NCBI GenBank assembly: GCA_017642965.1
Contig: JAEPOJ010000010.1
Span: forward strand, 52,066-102,324
DNA length: 50,259 nt
Direction: 5' to 3'
Origin: Phycisphaerales bacterium
Lineage (GTDB): Bacteria > Planctomycetota > Phycisphaerae > Phycisphaerales > UBA1924
This document shows, in pieces, positions 1 through 9,818 of the stretch. Each line of letters begins with the position of its first letter. The first letter of the stretch is position 1. A model generated the notes under the pieces. The model saw only the letters and a program-made list of their open reading frames with translations, made no database searches and was not told the origin of the DNA. The position numbers and the translations under genes were made by a program.

Positions 1-47
1 AAGGCACACGCCCCGGAACCCAGCGGAAGTGTCCCCCTCACTCCAGT

Positions 48-773
48 TCAGCCGCGACGACGACGCGATGCGATGACCCCGAACGCCGCGAATGAAAGCA
101 GTCCTGCGGGAGCCGGAACGACAACGATCTGACCGATGACCTCATCGCCGATCAGGCTCGGGCTTGTTGAGTTCACCAGCCCCTGCAGGAAGGTGCCGCC
201 GGAAGCATCAAGGATGCCCGACAGGGCGATCGTTTGTGCGAAGTTCGCATCACCGTTGGCGATCCAGTCGTTGACCAGCGATGTGATATCCCACTCGTAG
301 ATTCCAGCACCGCCGACGCTGGTCGTCGAGATGACCGAGGCGCTGTTGATCTGATCAGCCGCGAAGCCCTGGTAGGAGGCAGGCCCACTGAAGAGCGTGG
401 GATCGATCGTGGTCCACGGGTCTTGCGAAAGCGAGTGAAGAGAGATATCAAACGGGTTCTCCTCGCTCGAATCTGCGCCGAAACCTCCCGAGACGACCTC
501 GATACGGAAGACGGCTGAATCGACCGGGCCACCCAACGTGGACCAATCGTAATCGTTGAACTCCAGGTAGGTGTTCTCGTCGAAGACGCCGAACGGCTGA
601 ATCGACGAGACGCGGTTGATCTCGCGGCCGTCGTTGTCGCCACGGACGGCCGGGTCCATGCTGAAGAATCCCGAAGTCATGTAATCACGATCGGTGTAGA
701 CGGTGGTCCCGGCGAGCAGCGGCGTGCCAATCAGGCCGAGTGTGATCGTGGTAAGTGCGGTGCGTGTATTCAT
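48..773 (-). CDS. Secreted protein with DNRLRE-like domain and PEP-CTERM-like sorting tail
   Basis: About 241 residues from the ATG at 773. I prefer this start over an upstream in-frame codon because a typical signal peptide follows at once (MNTRTALTTITLGL...LLAG). The mature part is rich in Asp, Ser and Gly. Its late segment, YEWDITSLVNDWIANG, then an ALSG stretch, resembles the end of DNRLRE/CBM96-type beta-sandwich domains (W-x-dVT-x-lV-x-x-W). The C-terminus, VPAPAGLLSFAAFG followed by RRRRG, has the layout of a PEP-CTERM-like sorting signal: short motif, hydrophobic helix, arginine cluster. It is therefore probably exported and then anchored or sorted at the cell surface. No enzyme motif is visible. 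It is transcribed divergently from rpmB, and its upstream region carries a Fur-box-like palindrome (848-870), so metal-dependent control is possible. The domain assignment is by pattern only. Confidence 0.75.
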   Translation of the reverse strand: MNTRTALTTITLGLIGTPLLAGTTVYTDRDYMTSGFFSMDPAVRGDNDGREINRVSSIQPFGVFDENTYLEFNDYDWSTLGGPVDSAVFRIEVVSGGFGADSSEENPFDISLHSLSQDPWTTIDPTLFSGPASYQGFAADQINSASVISTTSVGGAGIYEWDITSLVNDWIANGDANFAQTIALSGILDASGGTFLQGLVNSTSPSLIGDEVIGQIVVVPAPAGLLSFAAFGVIASRRRRG

Positions 774-847
774 GGGTCGCTTTATCCTGGTTTCAGGAGG
801 TGGTTTTGGGTGATCCCCAACAGTTCGGGATCCGGACCACATTCTTA

Positions 848-870
848 TTGCGATTGAGTCTCAATTGCAA
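848..870 (-). promoter_or_regulatory. Fur-box-like palindrome upstream of the secreted-protein gene
   Basis: A 23-base near-perfect palindrome: left arm TTGCGATTGAG (848-858), central T (859), right arm CTCAATTGCAA (860-870). The arms match at 10 of 11 positions. The TTGC-ATTGAG/CTCAAT-GCAA pattern resembles operators of Fur-family metal regulators. It lies 75-97 bases upstream of the ATG at 773, in AT-rich DNA where that gene's promoter should be. Regulator identity is inference. Confidence 0.5.
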
Positions 871-1036
871 ATTCATTTTCTTCATTTCTCTGAAAAACAG
901 ACCTTGCACCTCGCAAGGATCTGTGCGAGCGCGACGACTTGAAGTTGCTCGGCATGAGATGCTGGAATTGTCTTGAGCCGGGGCTATCATCACAACCCAC
1001 GACCCAGAACGGGTTTTGTCAACCGAGGTGAAGATC

Positions 1037-1330
1037 ATGCCTTACGAATGCCACTACACCGGAAAAAAGACCACGACAGGCAACAAGAAGGCCTACGGCG
1101 GTGCCAAGATCAGCAAGGGCGGTTTCGGTCTCAAGACCACCGGGGTGACCAAGCGCACCTTCAAGCCTAACCTGCAGAAGGTCAACGCGGTCATCACCAA
1201 GGAAGACGGCACCAAGACCAGCAAGCGGGTCTACGTCTCTGCTCACGCGATCCGCTCAGGCCTGGTTGAGAAGCCGCTCAAGCGCAAGTACGGCTACACC
1301 CGCCAGCAGAAGATGGCTGCTGAGGGCTAA
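1037..1330 (+). CDS. rpmB: 50S ribosomal protein bL28
   Basis: Ribosomal protein of the large subunit, 97 residues. The start is the ATG at 1037 because GAGGTG (1025-1030) sits six bases upstream. The N-terminus carries the family hallmark C-x2-TGKK-x4-GN (CHYTGKKTTTGNKKAYGG), followed by the KRTFKPNLQKV strand that matches the KRRFLPNLQ core of bL28, then RVYVSAHAIRSGLVEKPL. It is longer than the usual 70-80 residues. Extra length lies between the GN motif and the KRTFKPNLQ core (a Gly/Lys-rich stretch, AKISKGGFGLKTTG) and in a basic C-terminal extension ending RQQKMAAEG. It is a single-gene unit closed by a terminator at 1365-1400. Confidence 0.93.
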   Translation: MPYECHYTGKKTTTGNKKAYGGAKISKGGFGLKTTGVTKRTFKPNLQKVNAVITKEDGTKTSKRVYVSAHAIRSGLVEKPLKRKYGYTRQQKMAAEG

Positions 1331-1364
1331 AAAGCGTCATTTTGACGATGAAGAAAGATCAAAT

Positions 1365-1400
1365 ACACCCCGTCGATCTCTGGCGGGGTGTTTCGTTTTT
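1365..1400 (+). terminator. Rho-independent terminator of rpmB
   Basis: Stem ACACCCCG (1365-1372) pairs with CGGGGTGT (1384-1391) around an 11-base loop and is followed by TTCGTTTTT. It lies 35 bases after the rpmB stop and before the mcsA promoter. Confidence 0.85.
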
Positions 1401-1413
1401 GCTCCAAACCCTG

Positions 1414-1419
1414 TATACT
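1414..1419 (+). promoter_or_regulatory. Probable -10 element of the mcsA operon
   Basis: TATACT at 1414-1419, just after the rpmB terminator and about 50 bases before the mcsA start. The expected -35 position (about 1391-1396, TTTCGT) is a poor match, so only the -10 is convincing. Confidence 0.45.
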
Positions 1420-1469
1420 GATAGGGTTCAGGCTCGTACGGGATGGATCCGACACAGGGAGGGCATGGG

Positions 1470-2150
1470 ATGCTCTGCGAATGCGGTAAGCACGAGGCGA
1501 CCATACACGAAGTCATCATCACCAGCGATAAGCGCAAGGTGGAGCGGCATTTGTGCGAGTTCTGCGCTCGTGAGCAGGGAGTCAGCGCGGACCCCTACAT
1601 CCCGATCGATCAGCTGATCTCGGCGACCAACTACATCATGGGGCAGGCCCTGACGCAACCCGCTGACAGCGGTGCCAAGGAAGATCACGGCGCGGAGCCA
1701 GCGCATACGAAAAAATCGGTCCCCAGCGCCCAAGCGCCCAAATCACCAACGAGCTGCGTGGGATGCGGACTGAGCTTCGCTCATTTCAAGAAGCACGGGC
1801 TGCTGGGCTGCCCGGCGTGCTACCAGACGTTCTGCGATCGCCTCGGCCCGATGATCGAGCGCGCCCATGAGGGTGGCTGCAACCATGTCGGTAAGGTGCC
1901 CAAGCGAGCGTTGCAGAACTGCAAGGCGCGTGGGGACCATTCCCAGATCGAAACGCTCCTCGGCGACATTCGCCAGCGTGAGGAAAGGCTCGAGACACTC
2001 CGCCAACGCCTCGCCAAGTCCATCAACGACGAAGAGTACGAAAAGGCCGCGATGCTGCGGGACGAGCTGACACGCCTGACCACGCTCGCCAGCGTGCAGG
2101 TCGAACCCCGCCCGATGGGCGAATCCATCGAGAGCCAGCAGTCGAGCTGA
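1470..2150 (+). CDS. mcsA: McsA-like zinc-finger activator of protein arginine kinase
   Basis: 226 residues from the ATG at 1470, chosen because AGGGAGGG lies at the right distance upstream (1456-1463). The sequence shows two cysteine clusters: C3-x-C5 with C29-x2-C32, and C96-x2-C99 with C114-x2-C117 inside CVGCGLSFAHFKKHGLLGC, followed by HVGKVPKR (139-146). This is the McsA layout (two zinc sites, then H-x-GK-x-PKR). A C-terminal UVR-type coiled coil follows (about 163-207, with INDEEYEKAAMLRDEL). In Firmicutes McsA activates the arginine kinase McsB and binds ClpC. The first cysteine pair is CxC rather than the usual CxxC. The gene precedes mcsB by 34 bases and is surely in the same operon. 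Confidence 0.9.
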   Translation: MLCECGKHEATIHEVIITSDKRKVERHLCEFCAREQGVSADPYIPIDQLISATNYIMGQALTQPADSGAKEDHGAEPAHTKKSVPSAQAPKSPTSCVGCGLSFAHFKKHGLLGCPACYQTFCDRLGPMIERAHEGGCNHVGKVPKRALQNCKARGDHSQIETLLGDIRQREERLETLRQRLAKSINDEEYEKAAMLRDELTRLTTLASVQVEPRPMGESIESQQSS

Positions 2151-2184
2151 GCGATTCGTACTCGCGTTGCGACAAGGACGAGCG

Positions 2185-3303
2185 ATGCAGGAAGCCGCGT
2201 TTGCGAACAATGCAGAATGGCTCAAAGGAGCCGGGAACGCGAGCGACGTTGTGATGTCCTCTCGCGTTCGCCTCGCACGCAACATCGCGGGGTTCCCATT
2301 CACGCCGCAGGCATCACGCGTGGACCGAGCACAGATTCTTGAGGCCTGCAAGTCACGCATCCTGAACATGCAAACCCAGTCCCCCACCCGCTTCATGTGG
2401 ATCGACCTGCACAAGGTGCAGCGTGAGGACCGGGACCTGCTTGTCGAACGCCAACTCATGTCCCGCCAGCATGCACGAGGGAAGCTCTCCGATGGGCAGG
2501 GCGGGCTCGATGAGCCGCGCGGCGTGGCGGTACTGATCCCCGACGAGCGGGTCAGCATCATGGTCAATGAGGAGGACCACATACGCCTGCAGACCATGAA
2601 ATCGGGGCTGGCCCTCGGATCATGCCTGAGCGAAGCCAATACATACGACGACCTGATCGAGAACGGGCTCGATTACGCCTACCACCCCAGATTCGGATAC
2701 CTCACGGCCTGCCCGACGAACGTTGGGACCGGGCTGCGACTCAGCGTCATGCTGCATCTCCCTGGGCTCAAGATGAGCGGCGAGCTGGAAAAGGTCCGAC
2801 GAGCAGCCCGCGACATGGGGCTCGCGGTGCGCGGCTTCTATGGGGAAGGCAGCGAATCGCCGGGCGAGTTCTTCCAGATCTCCAACCAGACCACGCTGGG
2901 CAAATCCGACGAGATGCTCCTGCGGGAGATGGAGCAGGACATCATCCCCAAGATCGTGGGCTACGAACGAGCCGCACGCCAGAACATGCTGGCGAACAGG
3001 CGGGAGATCCTCGAGGACCAGGCGTGGCGGGCGCTGGGTACGCTGCGATACGCCAGATCGATGAAGACCGAGGAAGCGATGGAACTGCTGAGCATGACTC
3101 GCTTCGGCGTGCTCAGCGGGCTGATTCCCGACATCGCCATCGATCAGATCCACACGCTGCTCCTCGCCACGCAGCCCATGCACCTGCAGCGGACGCTGGG
3201 GCAGGCACTCACGCAGCAGCAGCGACGCACGGCCAGGGCCGATCTGATCCGCAAAAAGCTTGCGCCACCAGAGAATGAATCCCCCGTTGTCCGTGATGCC
3301 TGA
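2185..3303 (+). CDS. mcsB: Protein arginine kinase McsB
   Basis: 372 residues, close to the family's roughly 360. The ATG at 2185 is preceded by AAGGA (2174-2178); a TTG at 2167 is a less likely start. Visible phosphagen-kinase features are SSRVRLARNIAGFPF (25-39) for nucleotide binding, NEEDHIR (128-134) and the signature CPTNVGTG with active-site-loop Cys176. McsB phosphorylates arginine side chains on proteins; in Bacillus this marks them for ClpCP and inactivates the CtsR repressor. The next gene overlaps its end. clpC and ctsR, the usual neighbours in Firmicutes, are absent here, so the degradation partner must be encoded elsewhere if the pathway is complete. Confidence 0.93.
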   Translation: MQEAAFANNAEWLKGAGNASDVVMSSRVRLARNIAGFPFTPQASRVDRAQILEACKSRILNMQTQSPTRFMWIDLHKVQREDRDLLVERQLMSRQHARGKLSDGQGGLDEPRGVAVLIPDERVSIMVNEEDHIRLQTMKSGLALGSCLSEANTYDDLIENGLDYAYHPRFGYLTACPTNVGTGLRLSVMLHLPGLKMSGELEKVRRAARDMGLAVRGFYGEGSESPGEFFQISNQTTLGKSDEMLLREMEQDIIPKIVGYERAARQNMLANRREILEDQAWRALGTLRYARSMKTEEAMELLSMTRFGVLSGLIPDIAIDQIHTLLLATQPMHLQRTLGQALTQQQRRTARADLIRKKLAPPENESPVVRDA

Positions 3304-4177
3304 GCTTAACGAACTGAAACAGAGTCAAGGCCGATTTGTCTGGCCCCCACGCACCGACACGGCTCTACGCCCCCCGCCCCTGGCTCCCGAACCACATACT
3401 ACCGCCCTGGGTACGCTGCTTGACTCCGTTGAACTCGATCTGCTCGGGAGAGAGTCGCTGGCGTTCGATGAATGGGCAAAGCGGAATAACTGGCAGCCGG
3501 ACACGCGTGAGCAGTACTGCTGGCGTTGCGCAGGAAGCGTCGGGCCGCACGAGCAAGACGGTGAGGGCTGTGCATCCTGCAGAACACGGAAGCTGCCCTG
3601 GGATCGAGCCCTCCGGCTCGGCGGCTATCAGGGGCGGCTGAGAAGCGAAACCCTGGCACTGAAGTTCCACGCGTGGCGCCCCGGCGGGCGCGGGCTGGGA
3701 CAGGTGATGGGCAACCTGATCCGAGCCCAGCTCACAGAATCACAGATACCCACCGACCGAGCGCTGCTCGTTCCGATCCCGACCCATCCATGGCGGCGGA
3801 TCCGACGAGGCATCGACCACACCATGGTCATCACGCAAGCGGCCAGCGCTTCGTCCGGGTGCGCGATCTCTGGAGCAATCCGTGCCCGATATCGCCCGGA
3901 GCAAGTCGGCCTAACCGCGACCGCTCGGGCGAAGAATATGAAAGACGCGTTTCGGGCCTGCCCGCGGGCGTTGGCACGCGTTCATCGGCTTGATGATCAG
4001 TCTCCGAGGGTGTGGATCCTGATCGATGATGTCCGCACGACGGGTGCTACATTTTATGCAGGGGCCAAAGCGTTGCGACGCGGGCTGCGTGACTCCGCGC
4101 CGAAGGGTCAAACCCACTCGATCTGGGTGTGCTCTGTGGGTGTTGCGTTGGGACGCGAACGGCGAAACCGGGACTAA
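3275..4177 (+). CDS. ComF-like amidophosphoribosyltransferase family protein
   Basis: About 300 residues from the ATG at 3275; an alternative ATG at 3296 would also overlap the mcsB end (3303). Neither has a good Shine-Dalgarno sequence, so the start is uncertain. The protein has a four-Cys zinc finger (YCWRCAGS...GCASCR), then ALKFHAW and VPIPTHPWRRIRRGIDHT, matching the ComF pattern VPVPLhp-R-x4-RGFNQ, and near the end the PRPP-binding loop ILIDDVRTTGATF. ComF is a competence-associated ATPase partner or cytosolic DNA-uptake factor in transforming bacteria; many homologues are uncharacterised. About 75 N-terminal residues before the zinc finger are Pro-rich and not part of the usual family. 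Co-transcription with mcsAB is likely. Confidence 0.82.
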   Translation: MNPPLSVMPELNELKQSQGRFVWPPRTDTALRPPPLAPEPHTTALGTLLDSVELDLLGRESLAFDEWAKRNNWQPDTREQYCWRCAGSVGPHEQDGEGCASCRTRKLPWDRALRLGGYQGRLRSETLALKFHAWRPGGRGLGQVMGNLIRAQLTESQIPTDRALLVPIPTHPWRRIRRGIDHTMVITQAASASSGCAISGAIRARYRPEQVGLTATARAKNMKDAFRACPRALARVHRLDDQSPRVWILIDDVRTTGATFYAGAKALRRGLRDSAPKGQTHSIWVCSVGVALGRERRNRD

Positions 4178-4287
4178 AATGGACTGTTCCCGGCGGTCGC
4201 GGGACGCCCAAACGGGCACCGAGCAGGGGAGATGGCGAATCGCATGTGGAAACTTGAGAAATTGAACAAGATGTTTGCCCTCCCCGT

Positions 4288-4315
4288 TTGACAATGCGGG
4301 GATGGGGTCTATGCT
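4288..4315 (+). promoter_or_regulatory. 16S rRNA promoter
   Basis: TTGACA (4288-4293), a perfect -35, then 16 bases and TATGCT (4310-4315) as -10. Transcription would start near 4322, about 400 bases upstream of mature 16S. It is the best sigma70-type promoter in the window. Confidence 0.75.
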
Positions 4316-4374
4316 TTCCCCCGCCACCAAGAACGGCGGCAACGACGAAACGGGCTTGATGCCCGCTCAAGTCG

Positions 4375-4387
4375 GCCTCTTTGACAA
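4375..4387 (+). promoter_or_regulatory. boxA-like rRNA antitermination element
   Basis: GCCTCTTTGACAA resembles the boxA core (T/G)CTCTTTgAcAA that recruits NusB/S10 in rRNA leaders. It sits about 55 bases after the predicted transcription start and directly before the processing stem, the normal position. Confidence 0.6.
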
Positions 4388-4403
4388 GTGAACAGTTGGG
4401 TCC
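4388..4403 (+). repeat. Left arm of the 16S processing stem
   Basis: GTGAACAGTTGGGTCC is exactly complementary to 6369-6384, and the pairing extends by one more base (4404 with 6368). The arms enclose the whole 16S gene, as expected for an RNase III cleavage stem in the precursor rRNA. Confidence 0.85.
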
Positions 4404-4725
4404 ACCGCGAGAATGTGAGACCTTCAAACCGATGCACAATCGGGTCCTTGACGGGACGCTTGAAGGTCTAACAGAAATGTTGGCGGGTCAGTTTCACAGC
4501 TGAACCGTCGTTCACATTCTTGTGCTAGTGGATGCCCCAATCTTTATTGGACAATCACTAAGAGTGATGAACGCTTCCGAGATTTGCCGTCTCGGACACA
4601 TGAGAACTTGTTCTTGTGTGAAATGACCAACCCGCACCGCCTCCTTTGGAGCACGGGCGGGAATAGTCGGATCGGCTTCATTTGATGCGAATCGGTGTTC
4701 TTCGGAATGCTGTGCAACAATAAAT

Positions 4726-6402
<1,677 letters not shown>

Positions 6403-6430
6403 AAACCTGCACGCAAGTGCAGGTTTTTTC
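6403..6430 (+). terminator. Rho-independent terminator of the 16S transcript
   Basis: Perfect 10-bp stem AAACCTGCAC (6403-6412) and GTGCAGGTTT (6417-6426) with a GCAA tetraloop, then a T run to 6429. It shows that the transcript ends after 16S and does not continue into a 23S gene. Confidence 0.92.
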
Positions 6431-6542
6431 GTGCGCGCATTATTGTCCCCATCAGATCATTGTCATCCCGCTCGAACTGAGACCAGCGGCTGGATACTGC
6501 ATTTCATCTCTAACGATCTGAAGGCCTCGAGGTGTGAGGAGC

Positions 6543-8222
6543 TCACCCATCGTCCTCTGCTGCCTCTTTGTACACCTCACCCGCGACTGGGTCAGGGCGA
6601 CCGAAAAGGCGCTTGTGCTCCTCCGCGGAGTAACTCACCCCGACCTCAGGCTGGTTGACGTCCTCCATCCCCCACCGCTGCTCGATGGGGCCGTTTCGGC
6701 CGATGTGGACTTTCCTTTGGCGCGGAACCTGCGTCCTGATTTGTACGCCTTTGAACACGATCGGCACATCGATCATCCTCTTCATGCGAGGCTCGGTCGC
6801 AGCGAGATCGGGCTCGGGCATGTAGATCACATCGACCGATCCGTTCTCGATCGCGATCTCCCAGAACGCCGCGTTGCGATCGAACCAGTCGATCCAGGTC
6901 TGCCCCGGCTGGTTGTACTTGTGCGGCGCAGAGACGCCGTAGCTGTGATTTGTCTTGAGCTTGGGCATCTTAATCGTGACGAACTGGAGGGTTGATTCGC
7001 CGTTGTCAAACCAGAGCTCGCCGAGCAGTCCCATCTCTTCATCGATGCTGGTCATCAAAGAGAGTGTCGTGGGCGAGCTGTTGGTGATCTGATCGTGCTT
7101 GCGTGCTTCATCGAGTTGGGTTGGGACGAGTATCGATTGAACGGTAATAGACCGGATCACGGGCTCGATCTTGGAAGCGTCCTTGACACGTTCGATGTAG
7201 TCTGGATCAGGAACTCGTCTCACCTGCTTCATGATGGAGTCGGTCCATTCGTGGGCGATTTGATCTCCCTTGTACATCAGGAACCGGGCTTCGAAGTGTG
7301 CTTCGAAGGCATCGACATCTTTTGAGACACGAATCTCACTGCCCACGCCGTGGCTGGTGCCCGGGAAAGGCAGCCACCATCCCGGACGTTCCGGGTCGTG
7401 ATGCCCGATCGCGCCGGATGAGCCGCCACGCTCTCTCGGCCCCGGCTTGTGCGGGAGACTGGTCTCGACCCGGAGTTGGTAAGGCGTCGGCAGATCTGGG
7501 AAGGTCTCCCCGGGATTCAGCAAGCGGGCGAGTTCCATGCGGAAGTTGGGGTCGCTCCTGCCATTCGACAGCGAACCGATGTACAACCATGTTGGGACTT
7601 TCTCTATATCCAGATCTATCTGCTGATGGATATGCGCTTCTGTGCGACACGAGCGTTCCATGATCTCGAAGAGTGTGTCCTCCGGGAGTTTCTCCATGAT
7701 GAACGCATACAAGATCACATTCCCCCAGCGCTCATCCCAGACGGCCGATTCGTCTTCAAGGAGATTGAGCGCGTGCTCTACCAGCTCGAGCAGGACCTGA
7801 TCGGACACCTCTCCGGGGATCAAGCGATCATGGAACACATCGAGTGCCTTTGTGTTCCCGTTGGTCGCCATGCTCAGGACCATTGTCTCGGGTAGGACCT
7901 CGTACCAGTTGATCTTGCTCAGGCCGCTGAAGCGCGAGATGGGCTGCCAGAATATACCGCTCATCCCCAGCAGCACCACGAGGCTTGCGAGCGCCACGAA
8001 GCCGCGTCGGCGCTTGCGTCTTCCGTATCGGATCGCCGCCTTGCTGCTCGTGATGAGGCGCCCGCACTCCGGGCAGTTGGCTGTCTGCTCCAGCGGGAGC
8101 CCATCCAGATCAAACCCGCACCCGCGGCAGTGCGGGTTGTTGTTAATCAGGCGGCCCCGCCAGGCGAAGACGAACAGCACGCTCCCAAAGATGATCAGCA
8201 GGAATCCAGTAAACTCAATCAT
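6543..8222 (-). CDS. Two-TM zinc-ribbon membrane protein, paralogue A
   Basis: 559 residues, last of four tandem paralogues. Order: TM helix (about 4-20), WRGR motif, cytoplasmic zinc ribbon CRGCGFDLDG...CPECG (about 32-53), basic stretch RRKRRRG, second TM (about 75-95), then a large domain predicted outside the membrane. Shared motifs with its paralogues are LPETMVLSM after TM2, WDERWGNV in the middle and IDVPIVFKGVQI near the C-terminus. It has a 40-residue Pro/Gly-rich insertion (PHKPGPRERGGSSGAIGHHD region) that the others lack and is the most divergent copy. No catalytic motif is visible. The ATG at 8222 has no Shine-Dalgarno sequence, but TAGGAT (8229-8234) lies six bases upstream. Function unknown. 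Confidence 0.85.
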   Translation of the reverse strand: MIEFTGFLLIIFGSVLFVFAWRGRLINNNPHCRGCGFDLDGLPLEQTANCPECGRLITSSKAAIRYGRRKRRRGFVALASLVVLLGMSGIFWQPISRFSGLSKINWYEVLPETMVLSMATNGNTKALDVFHDRLIPGEVSDQVLLELVEHALNLLEDESAVWDERWGNVILYAFIMEKLPEDTLFEIMERSCRTEAHIHQQIDLDIEKVPTWLYIGSLSNGRSDPNFRMELARLLNPGETFPDLPTPYQLRVETSLPHKPGPRERGGSSGAIGHHDPERPGWWLPFPGTSHGVGSEIRVSKDVDAFEAHFEARFLMYKGDQIAHEWTDSIMKQVRRVPDPDYIERVKDASKIEPVIRSITVQSILVPTQLDEARKHDQITNSSPTTLSLMTSIDEEMGLLGELWFDNGESTLQFVTIKMPKLKTNHSYGVSAPHKYNQPGQTWIDWFDRNAAFWEIAIENGSVDVIYMPEPDLAATEPRMKRMIDVPIVFKGVQIRTQVPRQRKVHIGRNGPIEQRWGMEDVNQPEVGVSYSAEEHKRLFGRPDPVAGEVYKEAAEDDG

Positions 8223-8250
8223 GCATACATCCTAACGCACGCATCGGGTG

Positions 8251-9774
8251 TCAGTCCTCAACATACTCGCTGGCGGGGGTCCTCATCTCGTCGCTGCCCG
8301 GCACCGGTTGGTATCGCTCGTCGCCCTGCTCGAAGACCGGCACGCCGACAAACATCAGCTCCAGGTCTACGACCTCGTTGATCTTCGCGTTGGACTCCGC
8401 GATCGCTGGGTCTGTGCGGAAGAAGACGTCAACGACGCCGTCGCTTGTGACCCGCTTGAAGGCCTCGATTCGCTCCCGGTCCTCCGTGTCGATCTGGATG
8501 GTGATCTGGTGGGAGTGGCGGATCTGGGGGATCGGGGTCTGGGTCATATCGACCGGCTGGGCCTGCGAAGAAACTGTTGCGGCCTCGAACAACTCGCCGC
8601 CGGTGTGTCGGCGCAGGTAGAGCGTGCCGGAGACGGCCATGGGCTTGGCGGTGAAGTGGACGGCGGTGCTCGCGAACTCCCGCATTCCCGAAGAGCCGTC
8701 GGCCTGCACGTTGCGGAGCACGATGGGCTCGATGCTCATGTTCTCTCGGGTCCGCTTGGCCGCGGGCGGGTCGTCAACAACGCGGACGATCTGCTCATCC
8801 GCCCCCACTACCGTGACGGTCTGGGTGAAGCGGATCGGCTCCGCCTCGATGGTGGTGTCGTCCGTGCGGCTGGTGAGCGTGAGCTGGACGTCCATCCAGA
8901 GTTCGAAGGTGTCGCCCGGCTCGAGTCGATCACGGACTTCTGCGGGGATCATCACACCGCTGCCCGTGGCGCTGGAGCCGAACGAGCCGGCCCTTGGGAT
9001 GACGAAAGCGCTACCCATCATGCCGCCTCGCGTTTGCGCATTCTGATGCTGCTGACCTTCGAATGTGACCCCGCTGCTGCTGTTGGAGATGCTGAGCATA
9101 AACCCGGTGTCGGCGCGGGTAAGTGCGCTGGTCCGCCCGGAGTTTTCTTGGCACCAGTAGCTGACATAAGGATCGCCCACCCGGATCCGCTCGCGTAGCC
9201 ACATCTTGATATTGCTCCCATTCCGGACAAACGCCGCGAGTTGATCCTCGGTCAGCTTGATGTTCTGGATGGCCAGTGAGATGACCTCGCCCCATCGCGG
9301 GTTCCACTCCTGGCTGGTGTCGAGCTGGTGCGCCAGCGCAGACTGGATCGCCTCGTCCCAGACCCACGCCGGCGGCTGCTCGCTGGCGCCGAGGCGTGCG
9401 ATCAGCTCGTCGATCGCCTCGTCGAAGCCGCGCCCCGAGGCGGCTAGCACGACCCGGTCGGGCATGACGGCGAACATCGACGCGGTGTTCCCGGTAACGT
9501 GCAGCGTCGTCAGGCCCGCGCCGATGACGAACAGGACCGACGCGATCACGATCACGCCCCGGCGTTTCTCGCGCCGGATGGGTCGGATGGTCCGCTTGGG
9601 GCCGACCGGACACCCGCACTCGGGGCACGGTGCGCCCTCGGGCGGGAGCTCTATACCCTGCAGATCGAACCGGCACGCGCCGCAGAAGCGTCCGTGCGCG
9701 GCAACCCGACCGCGCAGCCCGATGACAAGCAGCAAAGTCGAGATCACGATGAAGATAATGGCGAGCGTGAGCAT
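8251..9774 (-). CDS. Two-TM zinc-ribbon membrane protein, paralogue B
   Basis: About 507 residues from the ATG at 9774; an in-frame TTG at 9786 is possible but adds nothing recognisable. TM1 (MLTLAIIFIVISTLLLVIG), LRGR, zinc ribbon CGACRFDLQG...CPECG, basic linker REKRRG, TM2, then MPDRVVLAAS and WNPRWGEVISLAIQNIKLTEDQL, the best-conserved block across the paralogues. The C-terminal part holds VVDLELMFVGVPVF, equivalent to IDVPIVFKGVQI of paralogue A. The large outer part looks beta-rich. Third gene of the four-gene array; spacing to A is 28 bases. No enzymatic signature, no known family recognised. Confidence 0.85.
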   Translation of the reverse strand: MLTLAIIFIVISTLLLVIGLRGRVAAHGRFCGACRFDLQGIELPPEGAPCPECGCPVGPKRTIRPIRREKRRGVIVIASVLFVIGAGLTTLHVTGNTASMFAVMPDRVVLAASGRGFDEAIDELIARLGASEQPPAWVWDEAIQSALAHQLDTSQEWNPRWGEVISLAIQNIKLTEDQLAAFVRNGSNIKMWLRERIRVGDPYVSYWCQENSGRTSALTRADTGFMLSISNSSSGVTFEGQQHQNAQTRGGMMGSAFVIPRAGSFGSSATGSGVMIPAEVRDRLEPGDTFELWMDVQLTLTSRTDDTTIEAEPIRFTQTVTVVGADEQIVRVVDDPPAAKRTRENMSIEPIVLRNVQADGSSGMREFASTAVHFTAKPMAVSGTLYLRRHTGGELFEAATVSSQAQPVDMTQTPIPQIRHSHQITIQIDTEDRERIEAFKRVTSDGVVDVFFRTDPAIAESNAKINEVVDLELMFVGVPVFEQGDERYQPVPGSDEMRTPASEYVED

Positions 9775-9818
9775 GCTTTTTCCCAAGGGTTCGCGGGCGT
9801 GTGGTCTTCCTGAATGGT

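Larger units (their letters stand above)
4178..4725 (+). other. 16S rRNA leader region (no protein gene seen)
   Basis: 548 bases between the comF-like gene and 16S. It holds the rRNA promoter (4288-4315), a boxA-like element (4375-4387), one arm of the processing stem (4388-4403) and further self-complementary segments: AGACCTTCAA (4418-4427) with TTGAAGGTCT (4460-4469), and GAATGTGA (4411-4418) with TCACATTC (4512-4519). This is a structured rRNA leader. I see no open reading frame worth calling. Confidence 0.7.

Noticed and set aside
6403..6430. Bidirectional terminator also serving the minus-strand zinc-ribbon array
   Set aside because: On the minus strand the stem is followed by only three T residues and lies over 100 bases past the last stop, so I assign it to 16S only.
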